Shown: in pieces, positions 49,770 to 58,380 of the stretch
How the letters are laid out: each line of letters starts with the position of its first letter
How positions within the stretch are numbered: the first letter of the stretch is position 1
Assembly (NCBI RefSeq): GCF_002266465.3
Contig: NZ_CP029427.2
Coordinates: 1,800,501-1,864,500 of the forward strand
Length of the DNA stretch: 64,000 nucleotides
Source of the DNA: Bradyrhizobium symbiodeficiens
Lineage (GTDB): Bacteria; Pseudomonadota; Alphaproteobacteria; Rhizobiales; Xanthobacteraceae
Reading direction: 5' to 3'
The notes under the pieces: generated by a model
The model's database searches: none
The model's input: the letters and a program-made list of their open reading frames with translations, nothing else
What the model was told of the DNA's origin: nothing
Made by a program: the position numbers and the translations under genes

Positions 49770-51215
49770 TCACAACTCCCGCGCATTCGAGAAGGCGAAG
49801 CTCGACACCCTTCGCGTCGTCTCGTCCAGGATCAGCGTGCGCGTGATCGGCGGCTCGGCGCGTTGGGCGCAGTTCTCGCGCTCGCAGAGGCGGCAGTTGA
49901 CGCCGATCGGAGTGCCCTCGGTCTTCTCGAGGTCCATGCCGGCGGCGTAGACGAGTCGTGAGGCGTGGCGGATCTCGCAGCCCAGGCCGATGGCGAAACG
50001 CGGCTGCGGCAGCGGATGCGGTGCCACCGGACGGCGCACCATCTGCGCGATCGAGAAATAGCGCGTGCCGTCGGACAGCTCGATGACCTGCTTGAGCAGG
50101 CGATCCGGCGTGTCGAAGGTCGAGTGCACATTCCAAAGCGGGCAGGTGCCGCCGAATTTCGAGAACGGGAACGTGCCCGAGGAAAACCGCTTCGAGACGT
50201 TGCCGGCATTGTCTACGCGCAGCAGGAAGAACGGAATTCCGCGCGCGTTCGGTCGCTGCAAAGTGGTGAGCCGGTGACAGACCTGCTCGAAGCCGGAATT
50301 GAAGCGCTGCGCCAGCAAATGGATATCGTAGCTCAAGGCCTCGGCCGCGGCCAGGAACGCCGGATAGGGCATCATCACGGCCGCCGCAAAATAGTTGGCG
50401 AGCGTAATGCGGAACAGTCGCCGCGGTGCGTCGTCGAGCGGGCCGGCGCGGCCGATGATAGTCTCCAGATGTTGCGCGCATTCGCCGAGGCCGAGCTGGA
50501 AGGCGAGCTGGAAGGCGCGGCCGGGCGAGTCGACTAGCTCGGAGATCAGCAGCTGGCGGCGGTGACGGTCGAAACGCCGCAGCGTTTCCCGCATCACGTC
50601 GACGGGCATTATGCGGGTCTGGATCGAGTGCTTTTCGCGCAGCCGGGCGGCGAGCGCGGCATAGAGTCCTTCGGCCGGCACGTTCAGCTCGTCGCGCAAG
50701 GTTTCGGCGGCCTGTTCGAGCTCCGGGAAATAGTTGCGGTTGGCCTCGATCAACTCGCGCACGCGCTCGACCGGATTGGCCTCATAGCGCGTGCCGACAT
50801 CGCGGTCGGCCATCTGTGCCGCGGCCAGCGTCTCGCCCTGGCGCGCCTCGGTATAGGCCGCGTAGAGCCGCTGCAGCGCGTGGGTCACTCCCGGGCAAAG
50901 CTCGGCGAGGTCGCGCAGTTCCTGCTTGGGTACGTCGATCTGGCGGAACAGCGGATCGGAGAAGATCTCGTTTAGTTCCGCGAAGAAACGGTCTTCGTCG
51001 GCTGTGGCGAGGTCGCGCAGATCGAGGTCGTAGGTCTCGGCCAGCCGCAGCAGGATCTGCGCGGTCACCGGGCGCTGGTTGCGCTCGATCAAATTGACGT
51101 AGCTCGGCGAGATTCCGAGCCCCTCGGCCATCTGGGTCTGCGACAGCCCCAATTGCTGCCGGATCCTCCGGAAGCGCGGGCCGACGAACAGTTTCTTCCC
51201 GGACTCGGCGGCCAT
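49770..51215 (-). CDS. ScfR/RamB-type XRE regulator of short-chain acyl metabolism
   Basis: A 481-residue regulator with an N-terminal helix-turn-helix (about residues 10-65; IRQQLGLSQTQMAEGLGISPSYVNLIERNQRPVTAQ), an IrrE-like domain in the middle (about 170-320) and the C-terminal DUF2083 domain. The last part has a Cys cluster, CRLCERENCAQRA, together with GTCPLW and GLGCEIRH, which could bind metal. Relatives (RamB, ScfR) sense acyl-CoA status and control isocitrate lyase and propionate genes. Divergence from aceA supports that role. A 19-bp palindrome 22 bases before its start suggests autoregulation. Confidence 0.85.
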   Translation of the reverse strand: MAAESGKKLFVGPRFRRIRQQLGLSQTQMAEGLGISPSYVNLIERNQRPVTAQILLRLAETYDLDLRDLATADEDRFFAELNEIFSDPLFRQIDVPKQELRDLAELCPGVTHALQRLYAAYTEARQGETLAAAQMADRDVGTRYEANPVERVRELIEANRNYFPELEQAAETLRDELNVPAEGLYAALAARLREKHSIQTRIMPVDVMRETLRRFDRHRRQLLISELVDSPGRAFQLAFQLGLGECAQHLETIIGRAGPLDDAPRRLFRITLANYFAAAVMMPYPAFLAAAEALSYDIHLLAQRFNSGFEQVCHRLTTLQRPNARGIPFFLLRVDNAGNVSKRFSSGTFPFSKFGGTCPLWNVHSTFDTPDRLLKQVIELSDGTRYFSIAQMVRRPVAPHPLPQPRFAIGLGCEIRHASRLVYAAGMDLEKTEGTPIGVNCRLCERENCAQRAEPPITRTLILDETTRRVSSFAFSNAREL

Positions 51216-51237
51216 TGTCGGGTCTCCAGCAGCGTCA

Positions 51238-51256
51238 AGGACAGTCTTACTGTCCT
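51238..51256. promoter_or_regulatory. Perfect palindrome next to the scfR start
   Basis: AGGACAGT-ctt-ACTGTCCT is a perfect 8+8-base palindrome with a 3-base centre. It lies 22 bases upstream of the scfR start codon, around where its promoter -10 would be. A repressor binding here would block scfR transcription. Confidence 0.55.
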
Positions 51257-51260
51257 ATAT

Positions 51261-51315
51261 TGTTACAAGATTTACAAAATAACATCTATTACATGTTCTG
51301 ATGTTACATGACATC
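51261..51315. promoter_or_regulatory. AT-rich control region of aceA/scfR with repeated TGTTACA
   Basis: TGTTACA occurs at 51261-51267 and 51302-51308 (41 bases apart, about four turns). Inverted pairs overlap it: AACATC/GATGTT (51281-51286, 51300-51305) and GATGT/ACATC (51300-51304, 51311-51315). The AT content is far above the surrounding DNA. A regulator of aceA is expected to bind here. Confidence 0.5.
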
Positions 51316-51447
51316 ACCATTCAATTACAAGCCTACTATACGAACTTCCCTTTCTCGCGTTTAGCTCTCGACACGCATCTCGCAATGCACTGTCAAAAAT
51401 GTCGATGACAAGCCTGTTGCTTTGTCGTCCGCGAAAGGATCAATCAC

Positions 51448-53082
51448 ATGAACTACCAGCCCCGCGGCATCAGCACCCTCCAGGGTCCGTCGTCGTATCA
51501 GGACGAGGTCAAGGCGGCCCAGGCACTCCTCGAGACCCAGCCGACCTGGAACGGCGTGTCGGCCGAGGCCGTCGCGCGCATGCGCCTGCAGAACCGCTTC
51601 AGGACCGGCCTCGACGTCGCCCGCTACACCGCGGCGCTGATGCGGGCCGACATGGCGGCCTATGACAAGGACCCGACCAAGTACACGCAGTCGCTGGGCT
51701 GCTGGCACGGCTTCATCGCCCAGCAGAAGCTGATCTCGGTCAAGAAGCACTTCGGCGGCAAGACCGATCGCACCTACCTGTATCTCTCGGGCTGGATGAT
51801 CGCGGCGCTGCGCTCCGAGTTCGGGCCGCTGCCCGACCAGTCGATGCACGAGAAGACTTCGGTGCCGGCGCTGATCGAGGAGCTCTATACCTTCCTGCGC
51901 CAGGCGGATTCCCGTGAGCTCAACGACATCTTCCGTTTGCTCGACAAGGCCCGCAAGGAAGGCGACAAGACCCGCGAGCAGGAGCTGATCGCGAAGATCG
52001 ACAACTTCCAGACCCATGTCGTCCCGGTCATCGCCGACATCGACGCCGGCTTCGGCAACGCGGAAGCGACCTATCTGCTCGCCAAGAAGATGATCGAGGC
52101 GGGTGCCTGCGCGCTGCAGATCGAGAACCAGGTCTCGGACGAGAAGCAGTGCGGTCACCAGGACGGCAAGGTCACCGTGCCGCACGAGGTCTTCATCGCG
52201 AAGATCCGTGCCTGCCGCCACGCCTTCCTCGAGCTCGGCGTCGAAGACGGCGTCATCGTGACCCGCACCGACTCGCTCGGCGCCGGCCTGACCCAGCAGA
52301 TCGCGGTCAGCCACAAGCCCGGTGACATCGGTGACCAGTACAACAGCTTCCTCGATTGCGAGGAAATCACCGCGGAGAACGCCCGCAACGGCGACGTCAT
52401 CATCAACCGCAACGGCAAGATGATGCGTCCGAAGCGGCTGCCCTCGAACCTCTACCAGTTCCGTTCCGGCACCGGCGAAGACCGCTGCGTGCTCGACAGC
52501 ATCACCTCGCTGCAGAACGGCGCCGACCTGCTCTGGATCGAAACCGAGAAGCCGCATATCGAGCAGATCGCCAAGATGGTCGACCGCATCCGCAAGGTGA
52601 TTCCGAACGCGAAGCTGGCCTACAACAACTCACCGTCGTTCAACTGGACCCTCAACTTCCGTTGGCAGGTCTACGATGCGATGAAGGAAGCCGGCAAGGA
52701 CGTCAGCAAGTACAACCGCGCCGAGCTGATGAAGCCGGAATACGACGATACGCCGCTGGCGCAGGAAGCCGACGAGCGTATCCGTACCTTCCAGGCGGAT
52801 TCGGCCAAGCGTGCCGGCATCTTCCATCACCTGATCACGCTGCCGACCTATCACACGGCTGCGCTGTCCACCGACAACCTCGCCAGGGAATATTTCGGCG
52901 ACCAGGGCATGCTCGGCTACGTCAAGAACGTCCAGCGTCAGGAGATCCGTCAGGGCATCGCCTGCGCCAAGCACCAGAACATGGCCGGCTCCGACATCGG
53001 CGACGACCACAAGGAATATTTCGCCGGCGAGGCTGCCCTGAAGGCGGGCGGTGCGCACAACACGATGAACCAGTTCGGCTAA
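51448..53082 (+). CDS. aceA: Isocitrate lyase
   Basis: A 544-residue isocitrate lyase of the longer bacterial class. It splits isocitrate to glyoxylate and succinate, the entry to the glyoxylate shunt for growth on acetate and fatty acids. The active loop is DEKQCGHQDGK with catalytic C235; the Q in place of the second Lys of the KKCGH motif is normal for this class. DIDAGFGNAEATYLLAKKMIEAGACALQIENQ, and NNSPSFNW with the substrate-binding Asn/Ser, are intact. No malate synthase gene is nearby. It is followed after 30 bases by the DUF4170 gene. Confidence 0.95.
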   Translation: MNYQPRGISTLQGPSSYQDEVKAAQALLETQPTWNGVSAEAVARMRLQNRFRTGLDVARYTAALMRADMAAYDKDPTKYTQSLGCWHGFIAQQKLISVKKHFGGKTDRTYLYLSGWMIAALRSEFGPLPDQSMHEKTSVPALIEELYTFLRQADSRELNDIFRLLDKARKEGDKTREQELIAKIDNFQTHVVPVIADIDAGFGNAEATYLLAKKMIEAGACALQIENQVSDEKQCGHQDGKVTVPHEVFIAKIRACRHAFLELGVEDGVIVTRTDSLGAGLTQQIAVSHKPGDIGDQYNSFLDCEEITAENARNGDVIINRNGKMMRPKRLPSNLYQFRSGTGEDRCVLDSITSLQNGADLLWIETEKPHIEQIAKMVDRIRKVIPNAKLAYNNSPSFNWTLNFRWQVYDAMKEAGKDVSKYNRAELMKPEYDDTPLAQEADERIRTFQADSAKRAGIFHHLITLPTYHTAALSTDNLAREYFGDQGMLGYVKNVQRQEIRQGIACAKHQNMAGSDIGDDHKEYFAGEAALKAGGAHNTMNQFG

Positions 53083-53112
53083 CGCATCACGTTATCCAAG
53101 AGGAGACTGACA

Positions 53113-53322
53113 ATGACCAAAGGCAGCAATTTCTGGGTGATCGGCGGCGAGTTCGGTTCGATGAACTTCCACAAGCTCGTGGAAGGCTCGGCCCAGGTGC
53201 AGGGTCCGTTCAAGACCCGCACGGAAGCCGAGGACGCCTGGCGCACTGTCTCGGAAGAGAACCGCCACAAGGCCGGCGTCCGCTTCTCCATCGTGGAAGA
53301 GCCGTCGCGCGTCTCGGCCTGA
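53113..53322 (+). CDS. DUF4170 small protein
   Basis: A 69-residue protein beginning MTKGSNFWVIGGEFGSMNFH, the pattern of DUF4170. The fold is likely a small beta-sheet (FSIVEE near the end). It follows aceA by 30 bases with its own GAGGAGA ribosome-binding site and lies before the operon terminator, so it is co-transcribed with aceA. The function is unknown; the link to isocitrate lyase is positional. Confidence 0.8.
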   Translation: MTKGSNFWVIGGEFGSMNFHKLVEGSAQVQGPFKTRTEAEDAWRTVSEENRHKAGVRFSIVEEPSRVSA

Positions 53323-53362
53323 AGGGCCCGATTGGCGACCTGAATTAAGAAGACGTCCAAGG

Positions 53363-53409
53363 ACGGATGGTCCCATCCAGGCTCTGCCTGGGTGGGACCG
53401 TCTGTTTTT
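53363..53409 (+). terminator. Intrinsic terminator of the aceA operon
   Basis: GGTCCCATCCAGGC (53369-53382) and GCCTGGGTGGGACC (53386-53399) form a stem of 14 pairs with one G-T and a 3-base loop, followed by GTCTGTTTTT. It is 40 bases after the DUF4170 stop. Confidence 0.85.
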
Positions 53410-53519
53410 GGCACAGGTCAATCGCCTGTGGGTGCCGTAAGTCTCTGGAATTGCGGACCCTTTGCGGAGGGTTTGGTTGCTGATAGGTTAATGGAGGAAA
53501 GTCGAGGACGAGGCCGACA

Positions 53520-54074
53520 ATGTCAGAGCCCGAAACCAGCGGGACCCATCCCGGCCAGCCGCGCCCGGTGCGGCTGCGCGACGCGCTGCTGCGCGCGCGG
53601 ATCGAGGCCGCCGACCGGACCGGCGTCGTCGTCGATCTCAGGGACGCGGAGGTGGCGCGGCTCGAGATCCTCAACGACGCGCTCGATCCCCTGTTCGCGC
53701 AGGTGCCCGACAGTATCGACCTGTTCGACCGCGGCATCAGCCAGGGCGATACGCCGAGACTCTGGATCGACGTCGTCGCCCACATCGTGATGGGGCGCGA
53801 CAAGCGGATGTACCGCTTCGTCCAGGACACCCGCTTCGGCCGCATCGTGCTCGCCGAATCGCATGACACCGTCGTCATCGTCGAGGCCATCACCGATTAT
53901 GTCGCGCGCCGCATGGTCGAGCGCGAGCAGGCCATGGTGGTTCCGCCCGAACCGAAGCCCGAGGTCGCGCCGCCGCCCCGCCGCTCGCGCCTGTGGCCGT
54001 TCGTGTTCGGCTTCGTGTTCGGTGCCGCCGCCTTGTTCGGCCTCGCCGTGCTCGCGGCCCTGCAGAGCTGGTGA
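53520..54074 (+). CDS. Conserved hypothetical protein with C-terminal membrane anchor
   Basis: A 184-residue protein. The first 140 residues form a soluble alpha/beta domain with VRLRDALLRARIEAADRTGVVVDLRDAEVARLEILNDALDPLFAQVP. A Pro-rich linker (PEPKPEVAPPPRRS) is followed by a single helix (WPFVFGFVFGAAALFGLAVLAAL) at the very end, so the protein is tail-anchored with the bulk in the cytoplasm. I do not recognise a family. It is monocistronic by position. Confidence 0.68.
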   Translation: MSEPETSGTHPGQPRPVRLRDALLRARIEAADRTGVVVDLRDAEVARLEILNDALDPLFAQVPDSIDLFDRGISQGDTPRLWIDVVAHIVMGRDKRMYRFVQDTRFGRIVLAESHDTVVIVEAITDYVARRMVEREQAMVVPPEPKPEVAPPPRRSRLWPFVFGFVFGAAALFGLAVLAALQSW

Positions 54075-54085
54075 TCAGTTGCTCT

Positions 54086-54175
54086 GTCATGCCGGGGCAT
54101 GCGAAGCATGAGCCTGGAATCCATCGGGCGGCGGTGCATGGCGATGAATGGATTCCGGGCTCGCGCCTGTCGGCG
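54086..54175. repeat. Degenerate copy of the GTCATTCCGGGG repeat
   Basis: Begins GTCATGCCGGGG and contains CTGGAATCCAT (54114-54124) against ATGGATTCCGGGCTCGCGC (from 54148), the same order as the full copy at 20864-20962. It fills the gap between convergent genes. Confidence 0.65.
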
Positions 54176-54180
54176 GCGAA

Positions 54181-55077
54181 CTAAATCAACCTCACATGCT
54201 TGATCTGCCCGATCTGAAATTCCGTCCCGAGGCTCCGCACCGTCTGCTCGCAGCGCCAGCCGGCATTGTCCTTCTCGATTCTGAACAGGTTATACGCCGC
54301 CGCCGGGTAGTGGCCGTGCGCGAGCGCGGAGGCCGAGGGCACGCCGAGCGCGGGAATGTTGCCGTTGGGACCTTCGAACCACATTGTCGAATGAATGTGG
54401 TCGTGCCCGTGCAGGATCAGCTCGACGCCGTGGCGCTTGAGCAGCGCCAGCAGTGCGGCCGAATCGGTCATCCGCTTCTGCCGCGCTTCGGACTTGAGGG
54501 GATGGTGGACCAGCAGCACGCGAAAGACGTCCTCGGCCGCGAGCCGTTCGAGCACAGTTGCGAGGGCGGCGAGCTGATCGGGTCCGAGCGTGCCCGTCGC
54601 CATCAGCGGCAGGGTCGGCACCGCCGTGGACAGGCTGATCAGCGCGAGCGGCCCGCGCCGCCGCACGGATGGGAAGCCGGTGCTGCCGTCGTCGCCGGTG
54701 AGATAGGGCGCAAACGTCTCACTGAAGCGATGCGAGGTGGCGCGGACATAGGCATCGTGATTGCCGGGAATCGTGGTGACGCGGTCGGGCGGGCCGACGC
54801 TCTCGAGCCAGGCGCGGGCAGGAGCGAACTCGGCTTCCAGCGCGAGGTTGACGAGATCGCCTGTCACCGCGATGTGGTCGGGCGCCTGCGCCTTCATGTC
54901 GGTGACCAGCGCGTCGAGCACCTCGCGGCGCTGGTACTTGTGGCGGTTGCGCGTCCAGTTGACGTAGCCGAGCACGCGCTTGCCGGCGAGCTCGATCAGC
55001 CGCGGCTTCGGCAAGGGCGCTAGATGCGGATCGGACAGATGGGCGAGCGTGAAGGGGGCCGATATGTTGGGGGTCAT
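54181..55077 (-). CDS. Calcineurin-like metallophosphoesterase
   Basis: A 298-residue two-metal phosphoesterase of the CpdA/Icc class. All metal-site blocks are visible in order: HLSDPHL (about 13-19), GDLVN (about 73-77), PGNHD (about 104-108), VHHP (about 190) and LHGHDHIHS (about 224). Substrates of relatives are cAMP, lipids or nucleotides, so it cannot be fixed. The start is ATG at 55077, and it is divergent from the NUDIX gene with about 92 bases between them. Confidence 0.88.
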   Translation of the reverse strand: MTPNISAPFTLAHLSDPHLAPLPKPRLIELAGKRVLGYVNWTRNRHKYQRREVLDALVTDMKAQAPDHIAVTGDLVNLALEAEFAPARAWLESVGPPDRVTTIPGNHDAYVRATSHRFSETFAPYLTGDDGSTGFPSVRRRGPLALISLSTAVPTLPLMATGTLGPDQLAALATVLERLAAEDVFRVLLVHHPLKSEARQKRMTDSAALLALLKRHGVELILHGHDHIHSTMWFEGPNGNIPALGVPSASALAHGHYPAAAYNLFRIEKDNAGWRCEQTVRSLGTEFQIGQIKHVRLI

Positions 55078-55169
55078 GGCGCGCGATTGCCTCGCTATTG
55101 CTTTGCTGTAATGGCAAGCTCGCGAGGCCAGTGCAAGCGGGGCCGGGACAGCAGCCTCAAGGAAGCCTG

Positions 55170-55661
55170 ATGGGAGATCGTCTGAACCGCGTTCGACGGA
55201 AATTCGAGCCGCTGCTGCTGCGATTCTTCCACGCCTATTTCCTCGTCGTCCGCGGCATGACGCTCGGCGTCCGCGCCGTAGTGCTGGATGCCGAGAATCG
55301 GGTGTTTCTGGTCAGGCACAGCTACGTCAGCGGCTGGCACCTGCCCGGCGGCGGCGTCGATTTCGGCGAGACCATGGAGCAGGCGATGCGGCGCGAGCTC
55401 AAGGAGGAGGGCGATATCGACCTCACCGGCGAGGCCGTGCTGCACGGTATTTTCCTCAACAGCCACGTCTCCCGCCGCGACCATGTCGCCATCTACGTGG
55501 TCAGGCAGTTCAGACAGGATCGCCTGCCCGCGCCCAACCGCGAGATCAGCGAATGCGGGTTCTTCGCGGTCACGGCGTTGCCCGAGGACACCACGCGAGG
55601 GACGCGGCTGCGGATCGCCGAAGTGCTGGACGGCGGGCCCCTGATTGCGACGTGGCGCTGA
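55170..55661 (+). CDS. NUDIX hydrolase
   Basis: A 163-residue NUDIX protein. The box runs GGVDFGETMEQAMRRELKEEGDI, matching G-x5-E-x7-REU-x-EE-x-G-U with all catalytic glutamates, and WHLPGG precedes it. It should hydrolyse a nucleoside diphosphate linked to another moiety. The hydrophobic stretch FFHAYFLVVRGMTLGVRAVV is the first strand region, not a membrane helix. ATG 55170 with AAGGA is preferred over an upstream TTG. Substrate is unknown. Confidence 0.88.
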   Translation: MGDRLNRVRRKFEPLLLRFFHAYFLVVRGMTLGVRAVVLDAENRVFLVRHSYVSGWHLPGGGVDFGETMEQAMRRELKEEGDIDLTGEAVLHGIFLNSHVSRRDHVAIYVVRQFRQDRLPAPNREISECGFFAVTALPEDTTRGTRLRIAEVLDGGPLIATWR

Positions 55662-55703
55662 GGGTGGCGTGTGCTAGTAAGCAGCCCGAAAGAGCACCAC
55701 CGG

Positions 55704-56855
55704 ATGAAGATTGCCAAGTTCGCTTTCGGCCTGATCTGCCTTGCGATCCTCGCCAGCAACATCGTCACGATGTCGCGCTGGAGCGAGGCGCGCGGGGTCT
55801 ATGACGACATCTGCTATCTCAGGCAGGCGCATCTGTTCCAGCGCCTCGGCATCGGTGGGCTCAACACCAATGCCGCGTTGGACTACGATCATTATTTCGA
55901 AGGCAAGCTGAAGGAGATCGCGTTCGCCGAATGGCAGGATCCGATCCGCTGGCCGTGCCACAATCCGATGTCCAGCGGCAAGATCGTGATGCAATATCCG
56001 CCAGGCACCGGCTTTCTGCTGGCGCTGTTTCCTGAGGGGCACCAGGTGGTGCCGCTCTACGTTGCCGCGAGCCTGATCGTCTGCGGCCTTGCCCTATCAG
56101 GCATTGCCATGGCGCGCACGCTGCCGTCGGTCTTCGGCGCGGGCCTGTTCGGCGCGCTCGCAATCTATCTGATGATCAATCCGGCGAAGGCGAGCTATTC
56201 GGTCGCGCCGACGATGGCGCTGTGCGCCGTCGCGGGCTTCCTCACGGCGCTGTGGCTGACCAGGGATAAACGCAGCGCTCTGTTGATTGCGCTGATCGGC
56301 GTTCTCCTGGGCGCGTCCGTCAATTTCAGATTGCCGAATGCGCTGCTCGCGGCCGGCTATTTCATCTATCTCGGCATTGCCTTCCTGAAGGTGCGGACGC
56401 CGTCAGCCTTCGTGCAGGGGCTCGGCCTCGGCCTCGGCGTTCTCGTCGGCATGGCCCCGACCTTGGTCGCCCAGGCCGTCAATGCCGGCAGCCCGCTGGC
56501 CACGACCTATGGCAGTGCCGACGTGGTCGCGCCGGCCTTCGACTTCGCCGTGTTCGGCCATTATCTGCGCGACATGCAGTTCGTGCTGATCGTGCTGGCC
56601 ATCGGTTCCGCAGCCTGGCTCTTGCGGGTGGGCGAGGGCCGCGTGCGTCAGGTGGCCATCGTCGTCGCCGGCAATCTCATCGTCAACCTCGTGTTCTTCC
56701 TCAGCCATCCGATCTTCACGCCCTATTACATCGTGCCGATTGCGATGCTCTCGCTGTGGAGCGTCTCGTTCGCCTGGCTGATGAAGCCGGCGCAGGCGCA
56801 GCAGGCCGCGGCGCTCCGGCGCGAGCCGGCAAGCCTCGGAGTGCCGTCGCGATGA
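55704..56855 (+). CDS. Polytopic membrane protein, GT-C glycosyltransferase-like
   Basis: A 383-residue protein with 9-10 hydrophobic helices. The first periplasmic loop has YDDICYLRQAHLF with adjacent Asp residues where GT-C enzymes carry their catalytic acid, and a long loop HNPMSSGKIVMQYPPGTGFLLALFP. I infer a polyprenyl-phosphate sugar-dependent transferase. The stop overlaps the start of the Dpm1-like gene by four bases, which is the usual pairing of a donor-making GT2 and a GT-C user. ATG 55704 is chosen; a GTG at 55671 would add an unlikely leader. Confidence 0.65.
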   Translation: MKIAKFAFGLICLAILASNIVTMSRWSEARGVYDDICYLRQAHLFQRLGIGGLNTNAALDYDHYFEGKLKEIAFAEWQDPIRWPCHNPMSSGKIVMQYPPGTGFLLALFPEGHQVVPLYVAASLIVCGLALSGIAMARTLPSVFGAGLFGALAIYLMINPAKASYSVAPTMALCAVAGFLTALWLTRDKRSALLIALIGVLLGASVNFRLPNALLAAGYFIYLGIAFLKVRTPSAFVQGLGLGLGVLVGMAPTLVAQAVNAGSPLATTYGSADVVAPAFDFAVFGHYLRDMQFVLIVLAIGSAAWLLRVGEGRVRQVAIVVAGNLIVNLVFFLSHPIFTPYYIVPIAMLSLWSVSFAWLMKPAQAQQAAALRREPASLGVPSR

Positions 56856-57787
56856 CCTCAACGCAACTTCGCATCGCGGTGCTGGTGCCCTGCTACAACG
56901 AGGAAGCGGCGGTCGCCACCGTCGTTGCCGATTTCCGCAAGGCGCTGCCGTCGGCAGCGATCTACGTCTATGACAACAATTCCCGCGACCGCACCGCGAC
57001 CGTCGCGCGCGAAGCGGGCGCGATCGTGCGCAGCGAGCGCCGGCAGGGCAAGGGCCACGTCGTGCGCCGCATGTTCGCCGACGTCGAGGCCGACGTCTAC
57101 GTGCTGGTCGACGGCGATGCGACCTATGATGCGCCGAGCGCATCTCGCATGATCGACCGGCTGCTCGATGATCATCTCGACATGGTGGTCGGTCTTCGCG
57201 TCGATCAGGTCCAGGCCGCCTACCGGCTCGGCCACCGCACCGGCAACCGCATGCTGACCGGCTTTCTGGCGTCGACCTTCGGTCACGCTTTCAAGGACAT
57301 CCTGTCCGGCTACCGCGTGTTCTCGCGCCGCTTCGTCAAATCCTTCCCCGTCCTCTCCGACGGCTTCGAGATCGAGACGGAGCTCGCGGTCTATGCGCTG
57401 GAACTGTCGCTGCCGGTCGCCGAGATCGAGACCCCCTATTACGCGCGCCCCGAAGGCTCGTTCTCCAAGCTCAACACCTGGCGCGACGGATTTCGCATCC
57501 TCGGCACCATGGTGAAGCTCTACCGTTCGGAGCGGCCGTTGCGCTTCTTCACGGTGATCGGAGGCCTGTTGGCGCTGGCCGCGGTGATCCTCGCGATCCC
57601 GATCGTGATTACCTTCATCGAGACCGGCCTCGTGCCGCGCCTCCCGACCGCCGTGCTGTCGATGGGCTTGATGATCATGGCCCTGCTCTCGGTGTCTTCT
57701 GGGCTCGTGCTCGACACAGTGACGCGAGGGCGTCGGGAGATGAAGATGCTGGCCTATCTGTCCCAACCGACCTTGAAAAGCAGCTGA
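56852..57787 (+). CDS. GT2 glycosyltransferase, dolichol-phosphate mannosyltransferase-like
   Basis: A 311-residue GT2 enzyme that likely loads a sugar on polyprenyl phosphate. The core shows VLVPCYNEEAAVATVV, YDNNSRDRTATVA, RQGKGHVVRRMF and LVDGDATYDA with the metal-binding DxD (DGD). The segment FKDILSGYRVFSRRFVKSFP is typical of Dpm1/YfdH-like proteins. Two C-terminal helices (FFTVIGGLLALAAVILAIPIVITF and LPTAVLSMGLMIMALLSVSSGLVL) anchor it. Translation is coupled with the preceding GT-C-like gene. Confidence 0.87.
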   Translation: MTSTQLRIAVLVPCYNEEAAVATVVADFRKALPSAAIYVYDNNSRDRTATVAREAGAIVRSERRQGKGHVVRRMFADVEADVYVLVDGDATYDAPSASRMIDRLLDDHLDMVVGLRVDQVQAAYRLGHRTGNRMLTGFLASTFGHAFKDILSGYRVFSRRFVKSFPVLSDGFEIETELAVYALELSLPVAEIETPYYARPEGSFSKLNTWRDGFRILGTMVKLYRSERPLRFFTVIGGLLALAAVILAIPIVITFIETGLVPRLPTAVLSMGLMIMALLSVSSGLVLDTVTRGRREMKMLAYLSQPTLKSS

Positions 57788-57843
57788 GCGCCGTCGCTGC
57801 CCGATGGACCGCGCTGCGTTCAGGTGCTATCCCGCGAATTGAC

Positions 57844-58362
57844 ATGACCGATCTCTCACTGACCATCCTCCCTGAAGCCGCCGGCGACGCCCAGTCGATC
57901 GAGCGGCTGCACGAACGCACCTTCGGTCCCGGCCGCTTCGTGCTCAGCGCCTACCGGATCCGCGAGCACGTCGACCATGTGCTCGAATTGTCCTTCACGG
58001 CCCGCATCGGCACGCTGCTGGTCGGCTCGGTCAGGCAATTGCCGGTGCTGGTCGGCGAGACGCCGGCGCTGCTGCTCGGCCCGCTCACGGTCGAGCCGCC
58101 GTTCCGCGGCCGCGGTGTCGGCCGTCTGCTGATGGAGCGCGCGCTCAAGGACGCGAAGGCGAAAGATCACCGCCTCGTGCTGCTGGTCGGCGACGAGCCC
58201 TATTACAGCCGCGTCGGCTTCAAGCCGGTCCCGAAAGGCCGTGTCACCATGCCCGGCCCGGTCGACGCCGCCCGTATCCTGGTGTTCGAGCTCGTCGACG
58301 GCGCCTTCGAAGGCGTGTCGGGCCCGGTCGGCCCCGACTGGAGCAAGGCGCGGGCAGGGTAG
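57844..58362 (+). CDS. GNAT family N-acetyltransferase
   Basis: A 172-residue GNAT protein. The acetyl-CoA loop is RGRGVG in GPLTVEPPFRGRGVGRLLMERAL, and the following VLLVGDEPYYSRVGFKPVP gives the Tyr often used as acid. The N-terminus resembles YhbS-like members. The acceptor is unknown. It is separated by 56 bases from the glycosyltransferase gene and followed by an intergenic repeat. Confidence 0.85.
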   Translation: MTDLSLTILPEAAGDAQSIERLHERTFGPGRFVLSAYRIREHVDHVLELSFTARIGTLLVGSVRQLPVLVGETPALLLGPLTVEPPFRGRGVGRLLMERALKDAKAKDHRLVLLVGDEPYYSRVGFKPVPKGRVTMPGPVDAARILVFELVDGAFEGVSGPVGPDWSKARAG

Positions 58363-58380
58363 GCCAGCCCGCGGCAGTGC

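Noticed and set aside
52141..52160. Isocitrate lyase active loop KQCGH instead of KKCGH, as a sign of inactivation
   Set aside because: Gln at this place is normal in the longer bacterial class, and the catalytic Cys235 and His237 are intact.
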